A stretch of 64,000 bases of DNA. Origin: Algoriphagus hitonicola (GTDB taxonomy: Bacteria; Bacteroidota; Bacteroidia; Cytophagales; Cyclobacteriaceae). A program made the position numbers and the translations under genes. Location of the stretch: contig NZ_FOPC01000002.1 of assembly GCF_900113375.1 (NCBI RefSeq), positions 124,001-188,000 on the forward strand. Reading direction: 5' to 3'. This document shows positions 1 to 9,276 of this stretch, piece by piece. How positions within the stretch are numbered: position 1 is the first letter of the stretch; each line of letters begins with the position of its first letter. The notes under the pieces were generated by a model, which was given only the letters and a program-made list of their open reading frames with translations, made no database searches and had not been told where the DNA came from.

Positions 1-9
1 GTAATTTCT

Positions 10-924
10 TTAGGTAACAGCAAATGCTTTGGCCAGCCACAAAGATAAGGGTAGAAGCAGTAAAACGATGATTCCAAATTCCCAACCTTGGAAAGCTGTC
101 GTCAGCGAAGCATTGACGATGATTAGAGAAATTACGGCAGCCTTGACGGATTTTCCGATCAATTGAGGACTTTGGGTTCGAATCGCACGGATAAGCGGTG
201 GAAAAATCATGTAAGCAACCAATCCCAAAAAGGGAATAACCTGCCAATAGTTCGGATTTTGGATTTTTGCCAAAAACAAAATTGCCCCTAGAATGACCAA
301 ATACATGAAAAATCCGGCAAATAAAGAGCGTCTGTTTTTTCCATGAACTTCCCCTCTGCTTACCATGGTAATCGCTGCGACATAGATCAAGGGAAGCATT
401 CCCAGAAGCCAGACCTTTTCGAGCACCTCAGGTGCTACTGCTACTCCCAGCAGAAGGTTGCCACTTCGACAAAGCCCCATATTGATCGGCCCAAGAAACC
501 GCTGATGTTTTCCCCAATAATCATAGACCAAAGCACAAGCGGCAACCGAAATAGCCAAAATCCCCGCCAAAAAATTCACTTGAAAAGCAGCCAAAATTCC
601 AACAATCAACAGCAGAGAAGCCATCCAAATCGCTCTATTTTTGGAAGCCCTTCCACTGGGAATGGGGCGCTCAGGCCGCTCTACAGCATCAAGCTCCGCA
701 TCGGCGATATCATTATAAGCAACCCCTCCGGCATAGAGACCAATCGTGCTGAGAGAAAGCCAAAGTAAATTTTGCCAAAAATCTCCTTCAGCCAAAGACC
801 AATCAGAAACCAAAAATGCCCAACCTCCGGCAATAGCAAAACCCGCCCAGATATCTGCGATCGCGGTGACCACATTAGCCGGGCGGGTGAGTTGCAAATA
901 CGCAAAAAAAGCTCTTTGCTTCAT
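10..924 (-). CDS. eboC: UbiA-family prenyltransferase-like protein EboC
   Basis: This is a 304-residue integral membrane protein of the UbiA superfamily. The first Asp-rich motif NDIADAELD (about residues 71-79), followed by ERPIPSG, matches the NDxxDxxxD prenyl-diphosphate/Mg site. A second conserved block, DYWGKHQ...GPINMGLCR, sits near residues 134-152. Hydrophobic helices fill the rest. UbiA enzymes prenylate aromatic acceptors in the membrane; the substrate of EboC-type members is not established. The start lies 2 bp from the stop of the TatD-like gene upstream, so the two are translationally coupled. The order EboA, TatD-like, UbiA-like is the ebo cluster arrangement. The remaining members (3-dehydroquinate synthase-like EboD, EboE, EboF) would lie beyond the left edge. 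The superfamily is clear and the ebo name rests on context. Confidence 0.85.
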   Translation of the reverse strand: MKQRAFFAYLQLTRPANVVTAIADIWAGFAIAGGWAFLVSDWSLAEGDFWQNLLWLSLSTIGLYAGGVAYNDIADAELDAVERPERPIPSGRASKNRAIWMASLLLIVGILAAFQVNFLAGILAISVAACALVYDYWGKHQRFLGPINMGLCRSGNLLLGVAVAPEVLEKVWLLGMLPLIYVAAITMVSRGEVHGKNRRSLFAGFFMYLVILGAILFLAKIQNPNYWQVIPFLGLVAYMIFPPLIRAIRTQSPQLIGKSVKAAVISLIIVNASLTTAFQGWEFGIIVLLLLPLSLWLAKAFAVT

Positions 925-925
925 G

Positions 926-1837
926 TTAGTTTTCTACCCGATCAGAAGGTCCTTCTACTCGGGGCACCTGACCTCCACGGAGAACGGAATTGCCTCCTAG
1001 TTTTTTGGTCTGATCAATTGGTGGGGCGCTCAACCAATCATTCTCGTCCATCTGACCGGAAAGTGAAAAGGCGGTCAGGGCGTTTCGGTACGTAACGAGC
1101 TCCACATGCTCCTCGGGAATACCCATTTTTCGCATTAGGTCTGCCGTTTTTGGTACTGCCAATGGATCCGAAATCCCCCAATCCGCAGCCGAATTGACGA
1201 TAATTCGCTCAGGTCCGTATTGTTTGACGATTTCGACCATACGCTCCGAACCCATTTTGGTATGGGGATAGATAGTAAACCCGGCCCAATATCCCCGATC
1301 CAGGACTTCTTTGACCGTTTCCTCGTTGTTGTGGTCCACGATGACCCAGCCTGGATCCATTCCATGCTCCTCTGCCACATCCATGGAGCGATAGGTTCCT
1401 TTTTTCTTGTCCCGATGCGGAGTATGAATCAACACCGGCAAATCCACATCTTTGGCCAGCTCTAGCTGCTCGCGATAAAAACGGTCTTCGGCTTCCGTCT
1501 GATCATCGTATCCGATTTCACCGATAGCCACGACTCCTTCTTTTCCTACATAAAGTGGAAGTAATTCCATCACCTGCTCCGCCAGGGCAATATTATTGGC
1601 TTCTTTGGAATTCAAGCCCATGGTGCAATAGTGAACAATCCCAAACTGACTCGCCCGAAAACGTTCCCAACCAACCAGCGTACTGAAATAATCCTTAAAA
1701 CTTCCCACTTCTGTCCGAGGCTGCCCCAGCCAAAAGGCAGGCTCGATGGTCGCTACGATTCCAGCTTTTTGCATGGCCTCGTAATCATCCGTTGTCCGGG
1801 ATACCAAGTGAATATGTGGATCTATATATTTAGCCAT
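926..1837 (-). CDS. eboB: TatD-family metal-dependent hydrolase of the ebo cluster (EboB)
   Basis: A 303-residue TIM-barrel amidohydrolase. The N-terminal metal-binding pair is H8-I-H10 in DPHIHLVSR. Further conserved pieces are GEIGYDD (metal-bridging Glu region), LIHTPHRDKKKG, IVDHNNEE and NSAADWGISDP, whose Asp is the usual catalytic/metal residue of this superfamily. Classic TatD proteins are about 260 residues with 3'-5' exonuclease activity. This one is longer and belongs to the branch found in ebo operons, whose substrate is unknown. It sits between eboA (35-bp gap) and eboC (1-bp gap) on the same strand, so it is surely cotranscribed. No signal peptide is present, so it should be cytoplasmic. 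The family call is firm and the specific reaction unknown. Confidence 0.85.
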   Translation of the reverse strand: MAKYIDPHIHLVSRTTDDYEAMQKAGIVATIEPAFWLGQPRTEVGSFKDYFSTLVGWERFRASQFGIVHYCTMGLNSKEANNIALAEQVMELLPLYVGKEGVVAIGEIGYDDQTEAEDRFYREQLELAKDVDLPVLIHTPHRDKKKGTYRSMDVAEEHGMDPGWVIVDHNNEETVKEVLDRGYWAGFTIYPHTKMGSERMVEIVKQYGPERIIVNSAADWGISDPLAVPKTADLMRKMGIPEEHVELVTYRNALTAFSLSGQMDENDWLSAPPIDQTKKLGGNSVLRGGQVPRVEGPSDRVEN

Positions 1838-1872
1838 AATTTCTGTTTTTAATGCTGTTCAGTTTTTTTTTA

Positions 1873-2760
1873 TCAAACGCGGGAATCCTGGTATTCTTTC
1901 CCGATTTTTTGCCAAGTGATTTGTCCAGACTCCACTTGAGCGAGTAGATCTGGATAATCGGCCAATAAGGCTTTTGCGGGAGCAAAATCACTTTCATAGA
2001 GGGTCAAAACCCCTCCCGCTAATTCCAAGTCATCGGTCGAATTCAATACCTTTTCAAGATCAGCAAGGTATTGATCATTCATAAAAGGAGCAACCAAGCG
2101 CCAAAGCTCAGGCATGACGTTTCGTCCCGCAGCCCAGCGCTCATGCGCAAAATCAGATGCGATCTCGGCCAAGGCTGAATTTCTTCGCTCCTCCAACCCC
2201 TGAATTCGGTAAAGCGGACGCTGCATAAAGACTGCCTTGAGCACGAGTTGATTCCAATTGGCTTCGGGGAAATAGCTTGCCGGATAGGGATTATTCAAAG
2301 CAACAGCATCGAAAATTAGCGTCATATTCGTCCGGCAACCGTCAATCGCCCGCGTAAGCAAATCCTCTTGGAACGGCAAAATGGGAAGTGCGGCAAAAAG
2401 CGCATGCTGCTCATGCATATCGGCGGTTTCGAAAAGCTGATTCATCGCTGAAAACCAGCTCTCTTTTTCTTGAGGCAAGTTCAATAAAAGAAATGATCTC
2501 GCCGCTTGAAGCCTATTCCAATGTGCTGGTTCAAAAGCCGACACCAATTGATCTACTTGAATTTTTTCTTGCTCACTGAGTATAAGCAAATCTTTTGAGA
2601 AAAAGCGGGATGCTTGGCTGAAAGCCAGAAAAAGGGGAGTTGAAGAATTGGATTCCTGTATTTTTTGAGCTTTCTGCTTGAGCCATTGGATGGATTTTTC
2701 TTCCGAGTTAGCCTCTAGGGCTTGGATCAGAAAGTTTCGGATTTCCAGATGTTGGTTCAT
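1873..2760 (-). CDS. eboA: EboA-like protein, first gene of the ebo operon
   Basis: A 295-residue soluble protein with no signal peptide or membrane segment. It is rich in Leu, Ala, Glu and Gln and reads as almost entirely alpha-helical, with repeated aromatic/Trp positions (for example LIQALEANSEEKSIQWLKQK and EPAHWNRLQAARSFLLLN). I do not see catalytic motifs. It is assigned as EboA because it begins a same-strand run followed by TatD-like and UbiA-like genes, the eboA-eboB-eboC order, and because EboA proteins are helical and of similar size. In cyanobacteria the ebo cluster is needed to move the scytonemin monomer to the periplasm; the role in Bacteroidota is not known. It is the most upstream gene of the unit, with a 350-bp divergent intergenic region before it. 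Confidence 0.7.
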   Translation of the reverse strand: MNQHLEIRNFLIQALEANSEEKSIQWLKQKAQKIQESNSSTPLFLAFSQASRFFSKDLLILSEQEKIQVDQLVSAFEPAHWNRLQAARSFLLLNLPQEKESWFSAMNQLFETADMHEQHALFAALPILPFQEDLLTRAIDGCRTNMTLIFDAVALNNPYPASYFPEANWNQLVLKAVFMQRPLYRIQGLEERRNSALAEIASDFAHERWAAGRNVMPELWRLVAPFMNDQYLADLEKVLNSTDDLELAGGVLTLYESDFAPAKALLADYPDLLAQVESGQITWQKIGKEYQDSRV

Positions 2761-3110
2761 CGGTTAATTGGGCTTTTGGAACTGTAAATTAACTCTTCAA
2801 AAATTAAATTCCATTCGAATTGGGAAGAGTGGAAAGGAAAAAAGAGGATCTCTGACAAAAATCAGGTAATTGAAGAAAAGTTAGTCCTTTCAGTTACAAA
2901 AAGCATTTCAAACTCATGCAGGAAATTTTGAAATTCGACTTGATTTCATGAATTAATTTTTTTTGTAAAGAAATAGACGAAAGCCAAAAGCACTGACTTT
3001 TAACCGTATAGAGTCCAAGACTGAAAAAAATCAACTAATAATTTTGACTTACAGCACTTGAAGCCCTAGTTTTAACCTTATTTTCTTTCATATTTTAATT
3101 ACATTTTGCA
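2761..3110. other. Divergent intergenic region
   Basis: This AT-rich spacer separates the ebo operon (leftward) from the lipoprotein gene at 3111 (rightward) and must hold both promoters. I see no ORF with coding character, no RNA gene and no strong inverted repeat in it. Several TTTG and TAnnTTT-like words occur, but none pair with convincing spacing on either strand. Confidence 0.5.
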
Positions 3111-3482
3111 GTGAAAAAATCATTAATTAAATCAGTTTTATTTGGATCCACCTTGCTTTTTTTTGGCAGTTGTGCTAGCCATAGTGCTTTTACAGGAAAT
3201 TTGAATTCTCAAAACACGCAAGTCATCCTTTCCGAAAAAAATTATGAGGTAAAAGACCGAGTGGAGGGAAAAGCAAATGCCACTTATGTATTTGGTATAG
3301 GTGGACTTAGTAAAAAATCACTCCTCGAGTCTGCCAAAAATGAAATGTATCAAAATGCAAATCTTAAAGGAGGATCAAAGGCTTTGATAAATGAAACGTT
3401 CTCTACCAAAACTTCCTTCTTTTTGTTTTTCTGGAAACATCAGGTCAATGCTTCGGCAGATGTCATAGAGTTCACCAAATAA
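3111..3482 (+). CDS. Small exported lipoprotein, DUF6567-like
   Basis: A 123-residue protein with a lipoprotein signal: MKKS, a hydrophobic stretch, then FFGSC with the lipidated Cys at 21. The mature part has a short conserved pattern (TQVILSEKNYEVKDRVEGKA, then YVFGIGGLSKKSLLESA) that resembles the DUF6567 family of small Bacteroidota lipoproteins; function is unknown. The predicted start is GTG at 3111, just ahead of the basic MKKS run, and no better ATG lies upstream in frame. It stands alone between the ebo operon and the M28 peptidase gene. The family suggestion is from memory of the pattern and is moderate; the lipoprotein call is firm. Confidence 0.65.
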   Translation: MKKSLIKSVLFGSTLLFFGSCASHSAFTGNLNSQNTQVILSEKNYEVKDRVEGKANATYVFGIGGLSKKSLLESAKNEMYQNANLKGGSKALINETFSTKTSFFLFFWKHQVNASADVIEFTK

Positions 3483-3618
3483 CCTTACAAAGCTAGGTTC
3501 AAGTTGGCTTTTTTGGAATTATAGTTTCCGCTAGATGGGATTCTTTTGAAGAAATCCACCAACGGTTCAGCCTTTTCCTAGCCTTTCCTATATTTTTATT
3601 ACCTAAACAAAATCTACT

Positions 3619-5160
3619 ATGAAAAAACGCTACCTTCTAGGGATGGGTCTGATGCTATTTTTAGGCATCCAAGCACAGGCTCAAGATCCCGTCATCGAAA
3701 ATATCATTAAAGAAGCTAGGGAAAATTCCCAGCTAAAAGATCTCGGACATGAGCTTCTAGACGGCATCGGTCCGCGACTCGTCGGCACCCCTCAAATGCA
3801 ACAGGCACATGACTGGGCAGTGGAAAAATACCAATCCTGGGGAATCGAAGCCCGAAATGAACAATGGGGCGAATGGAGAGGCTGGGATCGAGGAATTACC
3901 CATATCGATATGGTAGAACCATGGGTTCGCTCCCTATCAGGAATGCAGCTTGCCTGGTCCCCATCTTCTCCAGAAGGCGGAGCTCAGGGCGAAGTGATCG
4001 TTTTGCCAGACTTGGCGGATGCCGCTACTTTTCAGACCTGGCTTCCCAATGCCAAAGGGAAATACGTGATGATTTCTACTCCTCAAATGACAGGGCGACC
4101 TGATTACAATTGGGAAGAGTGGGCCACGGAAGAGTCTTTCGAGAGAATGAAAGAAGAACGAGCAGAATTTGAGCGGGCATGGAATCAGCGATTGCAAAAA
4201 ACCGGCTTGGGAAGAAGAGAATTGCCACAAGCACTCGAAGACGCTGGAGCTTTGGGGATCATTACCAGCTACTGGTCCAGAGGCTTTGGAGCAAACAAGA
4301 TTTTCTCCGCGATGACTAAAAAAGTCCCAACAGTTGATCTTTCACTCGAAGATTACGGGATGCTTTTTCGTCTAGCCGATAGCGGAAAGAAGCCGATGAT
4401 TCACCTCAATGCCCAATCCAAAGAAACCGGTGTGCAGCCAACTTTCAATACCATCGCTGAAATCAAAGGTACAGAAAAGCCCGATGAGTATGTCATGCTT
4501 TCGGCTCACTTTGACTCATGGGATGGCGGTACAGGTGCCACAGATAACGGAACCGGCACTATCCTGATGATGGAAGTGATGCGCATCTTAAAAGAAGTAT
4601 ATCCAAATCCTAAAAGAACCATTCTAGTTGGGCACTGGGGTTCTGAAGAGCAAGGGTTAAATGGATCCAGAGCATTCGTGGAGGACCATCCTGAGATCGT
4701 CGCCAATTTGCAGGCCTTATTCAACCAAGACAATGGGACCGGCCGAGTAGCCAATCTTTCCGGACAAGGCTTTGTGGACAGTTATGAATACTTGGGCCGA
4801 TGGCTTTCTAAAGTTCCCCGGGAAATCACACGAGATATTGAAACTACCTTCCCTGGAAATCCCGGAGGCGGCGGTTCCGATTATGCGTCCTTTGTGGCAG
4901 CAAAGGCACCGGCGTTTAACCTGTCTTCGTTAAGCTGGTCTTACTATAATTACACCTGGCACACTAATTTGGACACCTATGACAAAATCGTTTTTGACGA
5001 TGTACAAAACAACGCCATCTTAGCCGCCATCATGGTTTATATGGCTTGCGAGGAGCCAGAAATGGTGTCCAAAGAGCTTCGAATCCCATTAGGCAGAAAC
5101 GGCGAGCCAACCGATTGGCCAACTCCACGATCTCCGACCCGCAAAGGAGGGATGGATTAA
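3619..5160 (+). CDS. Secreted M28-family zinc aminopeptidase
   Basis: A 513-residue exported peptidase with a signal peptide ending near AQAQ (residue 22). Family M28 zinc ligands are visible: AHFDSWDGG (His297), GATDNGTG (bridging Asp309) and GSEEQGLNGS (catalytic/ligand Glu343-344). A later Asp falls in LFNQDNGTG and the last His in SYYNYTWHTNLDTYD. Residues about 115-275 between the N-terminal part and the catalytic core fit an inserted PA-like domain. It would release N-terminal amino acids from peptides in the periplasm or outside the cell. The gene is monocistronic, with a strong terminator 18 bp after the stop. The C-terminal end is Pro/Arg rich and has no T9SS sorting domain that I can see. 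Confidence 0.88.
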   Translation: MKKRYLLGMGLMLFLGIQAQAQDPVIENIIKEARENSQLKDLGHELLDGIGPRLVGTPQMQQAHDWAVEKYQSWGIEARNEQWGEWRGWDRGITHIDMVEPWVRSLSGMQLAWSPSSPEGGAQGEVIVLPDLADAATFQTWLPNAKGKYVMISTPQMTGRPDYNWEEWATEESFERMKEERAEFERAWNQRLQKTGLGRRELPQALEDAGALGIITSYWSRGFGANKIFSAMTKKVPTVDLSLEDYGMLFRLADSGKKPMIHLNAQSKETGVQPTFNTIAEIKGTEKPDEYVMLSAHFDSWDGGTGATDNGTGTILMMEVMRILKEVYPNPKRTILVGHWGSEEQGLNGSRAFVEDHPEIVANLQALFNQDNGTGRVANLSGQGFVDSYEYLGRWLSKVPREITRDIETTFPGNPGGGGSDYASFVAAKAPAFNLSSLSWSYYNYTWHTNLDTYDKIVFDDVQNNAILAAIMVYMACEEPEMVSKELRIPLGRNGEPTDWPTPRSPTRKGGMD

Positions 5161-5177
5161 AATTTCCTAAAAACCTT

Positions 5178-5212
5178 AAAAAGCTTCTTCAGAAATGGGG
5201 AAGCTTTTTTTT
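5178..5212 (+). terminator. Rho-independent terminator after the M28 peptidase gene
   Basis: A 10-bp perfect stem pairs 5178-5187 (AAAAAGCTTC) with 5200-5209, with a 12-nt loop and a run of T directly after. It lies 18 bp past the stop codon. Confidence 0.85.
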
Positions 5213-5529
5213 AGCTTTCCTTGACTTCAGTTATTTTTTTAGTGAAAGAAATTTTCATACTCGACAGCACCCCATATTATGGGTAGTTAATCCTGATGGA
5301 TAAAATCTACTAAAAGGGATATTTTAAAAATTAACTCCTTCTCTGTATTCAAAAAGACTCAATCAAACTTTTTAACATCAGTATTGATTTTTTCTCATTC
5401 TGCAAAAAGAAGGCCTCACGCAGTTTATTTCAACTGGAAAGAAAATATCTGCTACTCATGCAACTCCACTTTTGATTTTTCCATCCTGAGTGAGAAAAGA
5501 ATTTTTCAAAAACTAAACCAACAGATTCT
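5213..5529. other. Intergenic region upstream of the PKD lipoprotein gene
   Basis: An AT-rich spacer without a credible ORF or RNA gene. It must contain the promoter of the 5530 gene, but I cannot pick out a well-spaced TTTG / TAnnTTTG pair. Confidence 0.4.
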
Positions 5530-7854
5530 ATGAAATTGACGATTAGACCAATTGTTTTCCTGCTACTTTCCGTTTTCGCTTTTGTAGCATGCGAAGAAGA
5601 GGACAAAAACCCTATAAATCCACTTACCGCTGATGCTGGCGATCCTGAAGTGGGATTTGTGGGATTTGCAACCATTCTTGACGGAAGTCTCTCCACCAAC
5701 TCCATGGGAAAACCTTTTGCCTACCAATGGGAGGTAAATTCAAAGCCAACAGGTTCAACAGCCACTATTGAAAATGAAAATGAGGTTTTTGCCAAGCTGA
5801 TTGGTACCCTTCCCGGGGAATATAAAATTACACTTACCATTTCCTACTTAAATTGGGAAGCCAAGGATCAGGTGATTATAAAACTCAGTGACGATCCTGA
5901 GCCGAATCTATTGGCAGTAGCTGGCGAGGACCGGACGGTAGAAATCGGAAATTCCCTAGCACTAAATGGAGCTGCTTCTATCCTAGGGGGAGAGCAAGTT
6001 CAAATCCTCTGGGAAAATGTTTCCAAACCCGAAAACAGTTCCGTTACAATTGAAAATCCCACCCTGATCGAAACTACTTTTAGCCCCACCAAGGCCGGTG
6101 ACTATGTATTTAAACTTAGCTTGATTCTAGGAGAATCAACGTCTCAAGATTTGGTGAAAATCACGGTACTGGAAAACAGCTCCAATCAAGGACCAATCCT
6201 TATCAACGAAGATATTTTGGAAGATCGGACCTTGACCAATGTTTTTGTATCTGAGCCTGAAAAATTAGATTATTTGGTCACTTCTGATGTAGCAGTAAGG
6301 GGTGCAAAATTGACTATCGAACCAGGAGTGCGCGTTGGATTTGAAGATGGGGCAGGATTGATGATTGCAGAAAATGCCTCCCTGAAGGCCTACACCATGC
6401 TGACCGAGACGTTGCCAATTATTTTTCAGGGCAAAGAAGCCCAAAAGGGGTATTGGGACGGGATTAAAATACTTTCTAAAAATCCACCTGAATACCTGGT
6501 AGGTATAGAGGTAAGAGATGCTGGAAAACTGGGTTACGGGATTCAAGTTGGATCTGGTGCAAAATTATTTCTTTCAAACTCCACCATTCACATCAATGAT
6601 GGAATTGGACTTGATTTTCAAATCAACTCCCAACTAGCGGAATTTAAGAATAACCAGATCAAAGAAAATACCATTGCTCCACTGCAGATTCCTGCCAGTT
6701 TAATGACCTATGTTTCTTTTGACAATCAATTTCAAGATGGTGCCATCCAGATCATAGAAGGTAAAATCCTAAGCGGCGTAGATAATTTTTGGCCGACATT
6801 TCAGGTAGAATATGACGTTTTAGATGAATTGGTTATTTACAATGGCTCTACTTTGGTGCTTTCAACTGGCGCTCACTTAAACATGGGCAATGATCAGGGA
6901 ATCCGGGTGATTTCAGGTGGAAAACTCCGAATACTTGGCGAAGAGACAGCTCCAGTAGTCATCGAAGGAAAAACCAAAGCAAAAGGTGCCTGGAGAGGAA
7001 TCTACATCACTGACTCCCAAGGAGCAGTAAGCAGTATCATGTTTGCCAAAATCAAACATGCAGGAAGCACTCCAATTGCAGGACAAGATGCTGCCACCAT
7101 CAAACTGGGCAATGGGGCAGGTCTAAAAGTAGTCAAGACTATCTTGGATGAAGGGAAAGGCCATGGACTGGAAGCCGCTGCGACCAATTTAACCATTGAG
7201 TTCAGCCAAAACATCATCCAAAACCACCTGAAAAATCCACTTTCCATTTCCGCTCAGGTGGTAGAACACCTCGATTATTACAACAAGTTTGAAAATAATG
7301 GCGAAAATGAAGTCCTCGTTGATGGATTTCATCCATTGGCCAAAGATGGAGGAGAAATCGTCTGGAAAGGTTTTCAACAGCGAATCCCCTATGTGATCAA
7401 GGGATTGAGTAAGGATCTCGTAATCCAATCAGGGATGCGGCTCAAAGAGGGTGTGACCATCAAAATGCAGCCAAATTCACGCATTGATGTTCAGGACGCA
7501 AATGGAAGGCTAGGCTATTTAAGAATCGAGGGAAATGAAGGCAATCCCGTTATTATTCGCGGTGTGGGCGAAGAGGCAGGGTCATGGTATGGAATTACCT
7601 ATTCGACTAATCACGCACAAAATCACATTCAATATGCTGAAATTTTTCATGCCGGGAGATTGTTGGCAAACAATTTTTCCGCTGCAATCACCGTGGACAA
7701 TGTCCCCCAAGGATCCTTGCTCATTCAAAACTCAAGGATCGCTTACTCAGGGCAACATGGAATCGCAGTCGCTAAGCAGTTCATAGACCTTTTGCGAACT
7801 TCAGATTTAACTTTTGAAGGAATCCCTGGCAGTGAGATTTCTGCTTGGGAGTAA
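5530..7854 (+). CDS. Lipoprotein with tandem PKD domains and a parallel beta-helix
   Basis: A 774-residue surface-type lipoprotein. The signal ends FAFVAC with Cys21 followed by EEEDK; the acidic stretch after Cys resembles the Bacteroidota surface-export signal. Two PKD-like Ig folds follow, near residues 33-120 and 128-215, each with the ADAGxP...LDGSLS or AVAGEDRTV...LNGAAS opening and a PGEYKITLTIS or AGDYVFKLSL closing strand. The rest, about residues 225-770, is a long repetitive beta-rich region with phrases such as AKLTIEPGVRVGF, GGKLRILGEETAPVVIEG and EIFHAGRL. These fit a right-handed parallel beta-helix, in which a fragment is measured against 'outside' values in several similar domains. 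It is a probable adhesin or glycan-interacting protein with no catalytic motif seen. A strong terminator follows. Confidence 0.75.
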   Translation: MKLTIRPIVFLLLSVFAFVACEEEDKNPINPLTADAGDPEVGFVGFATILDGSLSTNSMGKPFAYQWEVNSKPTGSTATIENENEVFAKLIGTLPGEYKITLTISYLNWEAKDQVIIKLSDDPEPNLLAVAGEDRTVEIGNSLALNGAASILGGEQVQILWENVSKPENSSVTIENPTLIETTFSPTKAGDYVFKLSLILGESTSQDLVKITVLENSSNQGPILINEDILEDRTLTNVFVSEPEKLDYLVTSDVAVRGAKLTIEPGVRVGFEDGAGLMIAENASLKAYTMLTETLPIIFQGKEAQKGYWDGIKILSKNPPEYLVGIEVRDAGKLGYGIQVGSGAKLFLSNSTIHINDGIGLDFQINSQLAEFKNNQIKENTIAPLQIPASLMTYVSFDNQFQDGAIQIIEGKILSGVDNFWPTFQVEYDVLDELVIYNGSTLVLSTGAHLNMGNDQGIRVISGGKLRILGEETAPVVIEGKTKAKGAWRGIYITDSQGAVSSIMFAKIKHAGSTPIAGQDAATIKLGNGAGLKVVKTILDEGKGHGLEAAATNLTIEFSQNIIQNHLKNPLSISAQVVEHLDYYNKFENNGENEVLVDGFHPLAKDGGEIVWKGFQQRIPYVIKGLSKDLVIQSGMRLKEGVTIKMQPNSRIDVQDANGRLGYLRIEGNEGNPVIIRGVGEEAGSWYGITYSTNHAQNHIQYAEIFHAGRLLANNFSAAITVDNVPQGSLLIQNSRIAYSGQHGIAVAKQFIDLLRTSDLTFEGIPGSEISAWE

Positions 7855-7877
7855 TTTTTTTGGTTTTTTGTTTGAGC

Positions 7878-7910
7878 AAGCCCCCGCTTCAATTGGCGGG
7901 GGTTTCTTTA
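7878..7910 (+). terminator. Rho-independent terminator after the PKD lipoprotein gene
   Basis: A GC-rich 7-bp perfect stem pairs 7881-7887 (CCCCCGC) with 7896-7902 (GCGGGGG). AA/TT pairs extend it outward, and it is followed by TTTCTTT. Confidence 0.85.
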
Positions 7911-7995
7911 AAAAATCTAATTCTGACTAGTCCATGTTTGTTGCAAAGTCAGAAAAGTAGCACCAATGTGAATGTGTGTACATAAATGACGAACT

Positions 7996-8781
7996 ATGAA
8001 AATCTTACATATAAGAAACGCCACAATGAAACTGTCATATGGCGGACAGACATTTTTAATTGATCCCTATTTCGCAGAAGTATTCTCCGAACCATCTTTT
8101 GGAGGAAATTCAAAAAATCCTACTTCGGCACTCCCCTCCTCTATTGATGAAATAATTGAGCAGGTAGATTACCTTTTTATTTCACACCTTCACCCTGATC
8201 ATTTTGATTCCCTGGCACAACAAAAATTGCAGAAAGAAATCCCAGTTTTATGCCAACCTGAAGACTATCATTCGATACTGGAGATGGGGTTTATCCATGT
8301 AATTCCATTAGAAGAAAAAATTAATCTTGGCGATACTTCGATCCAAAAAATTTCTGGTAAGCATGGTTTTGGGAAAATTGCTGATTTAATGGGGCCTGTT
8401 TCCGGACTTGTTTTTCAAAATGAATCTGAAAAAACACTGTATTGGTTAGGTGATACAATATTTGAACAAAATGTAAAAAATACGATCGATCGGTTTAGTC
8501 CGGAAATCCTAGTTTGCCATGCTGGAGGGAATAAATTTTTCAAATCCTATGATTTTTTGAATCTAGGGCTCAAGGAAGATACCCAACCACTCATTATGGA
8601 TGGCGTCCAATTGGCTGAATTAACCCAATATACACCAGAGAGCCAAATCATAGTAACCCATATCGATGCTTTGGATCACGAAACAGAAACAAGATCAAGT
8701 CTTTTAAAAATGATTGAGGAAAAAGGAATTAATGAATCTAGGGTTTATATTCCTGAAAACGGAACAATTTTAATCTTTTAA
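7996..8781 (+). CDS. MBL-fold metal-dependent hydrolase (UlaG-like)
   Basis: A 261-residue cytoplasmic metallo-beta-lactamase-fold protein. The signature HLHPDH is at residues 64-69, a further metal His is probably in SGKHGFG, and Asp in WLGDTIF and the C-terminal His in VTHIDALDH complete the dinuclear site. The opening (MKILHIRNATMKLSYGGQ, then FLIDP) is typical of the UlaG-like group of small-molecule hydrolases. It is the first gene of a tight three-gene unit with a RidA-family protein (4-bp gap) and a cupin. This suggests handling of a small reactive metabolite, but the substrate is unknown. The family is firm. Confidence 0.85.
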   Translation: MKILHIRNATMKLSYGGQTFLIDPYFAEVFSEPSFGGNSKNPTSALPSSIDEIIEQVDYLFISHLHPDHFDSLAQQKLQKEIPVLCQPEDYHSILEMGFIHVIPLEEKINLGDTSIQKISGKHGFGKIADLMGPVSGLVFQNESEKTLYWLGDTIFEQNVKNTIDRFSPEILVCHAGGNKFFKSYDFLNLGLKEDTQPLIMDGVQLAELTQYTPESQIIVTHIDALDHETETRSSLLKMIEEKGINESRVYIPENGTILIF

Positions 8782-8785
8782 TCCT

Positions 8786-9259
8786 ATGAAAACCAATGCA
8801 TCGACTATCCTTGAGGCACTAAACTCAATGAACTTGAACATACCTAAGCCACCAATGCCTGGTGGAAACTATTCTGCAACCAACTTGATGGGAAACCGAC
8901 TTACTGTTTCGATTCAATTTCCCATTTACAAGGATCAATTCCGCTTTCAGGGAAAACTTGGTGAAGAATTGACAACTGATGATGGTTATTTGGCGGCGCA
9001 GCTTTGCAGTCTAAATGTACTTGCCCAAATCCAAAAGGAAATGGGGTTCCAAAGACTGTTCAGTTTAAATCACCTGCACCTTTATTACCGGTCTTCGGAA
9101 AAATGGGATGAAGCACCTAAGGTAGCTGATGGAGCTTCTGACTTCTTCAATCAGGTTTTAGGGAGTGCTGGGAAGCACAGCAGGTCACTTACGGGAGTAG
9201 CGGCCCTTCCAAGAAAGTTTTCTACAGGTTTAGTTACAGATTTTACCGTCCATTTTTGA
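8786..9259 (+). CDS. RidA-family (YjgF/Rid) protein
   Basis: A 157-residue protein of the Rid superfamily, with the DGYLAAQLCSLNVLAQIQKE helix and the closing strands found in the longer (about 150 residue) Rid subgroup. RidA members hydrolyse reactive enamine/imine intermediates made by PLP enzymes. This longer subgroup often lacks the catalytic Arg and is functionally open, and I do not see a clear RidA active-site Arg in the expected GNLxxxLxxxG context. It sits 4 bp after the MBL-fold gene and its stop abuts the cupin gene, so the three should be cotranscribed. Confidence 0.75.
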   Translation: MKTNASTILEALNSMNLNIPKPPMPGGNYSATNLMGNRLTVSIQFPIYKDQFRFQGKLGEELTTDDGYLAAQLCSLNVLAQIQKEMGFQRLFSLNHLHLYYRSSEKWDEAPKVADGASDFFNQVLGSAGKHSRSLTGVAALPRKFSTGLVTDFTVHF

Positions 9260-9276
9260 TCGTTAAAACAATTGAA

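Noticed and set aside
9256-9276. TTG start for the cupin gene overlapping the RidA stop
   Set aside because: The ATG at 9277 begins the natural cupin N-terminus; the extra seven residues add nothing conserved.
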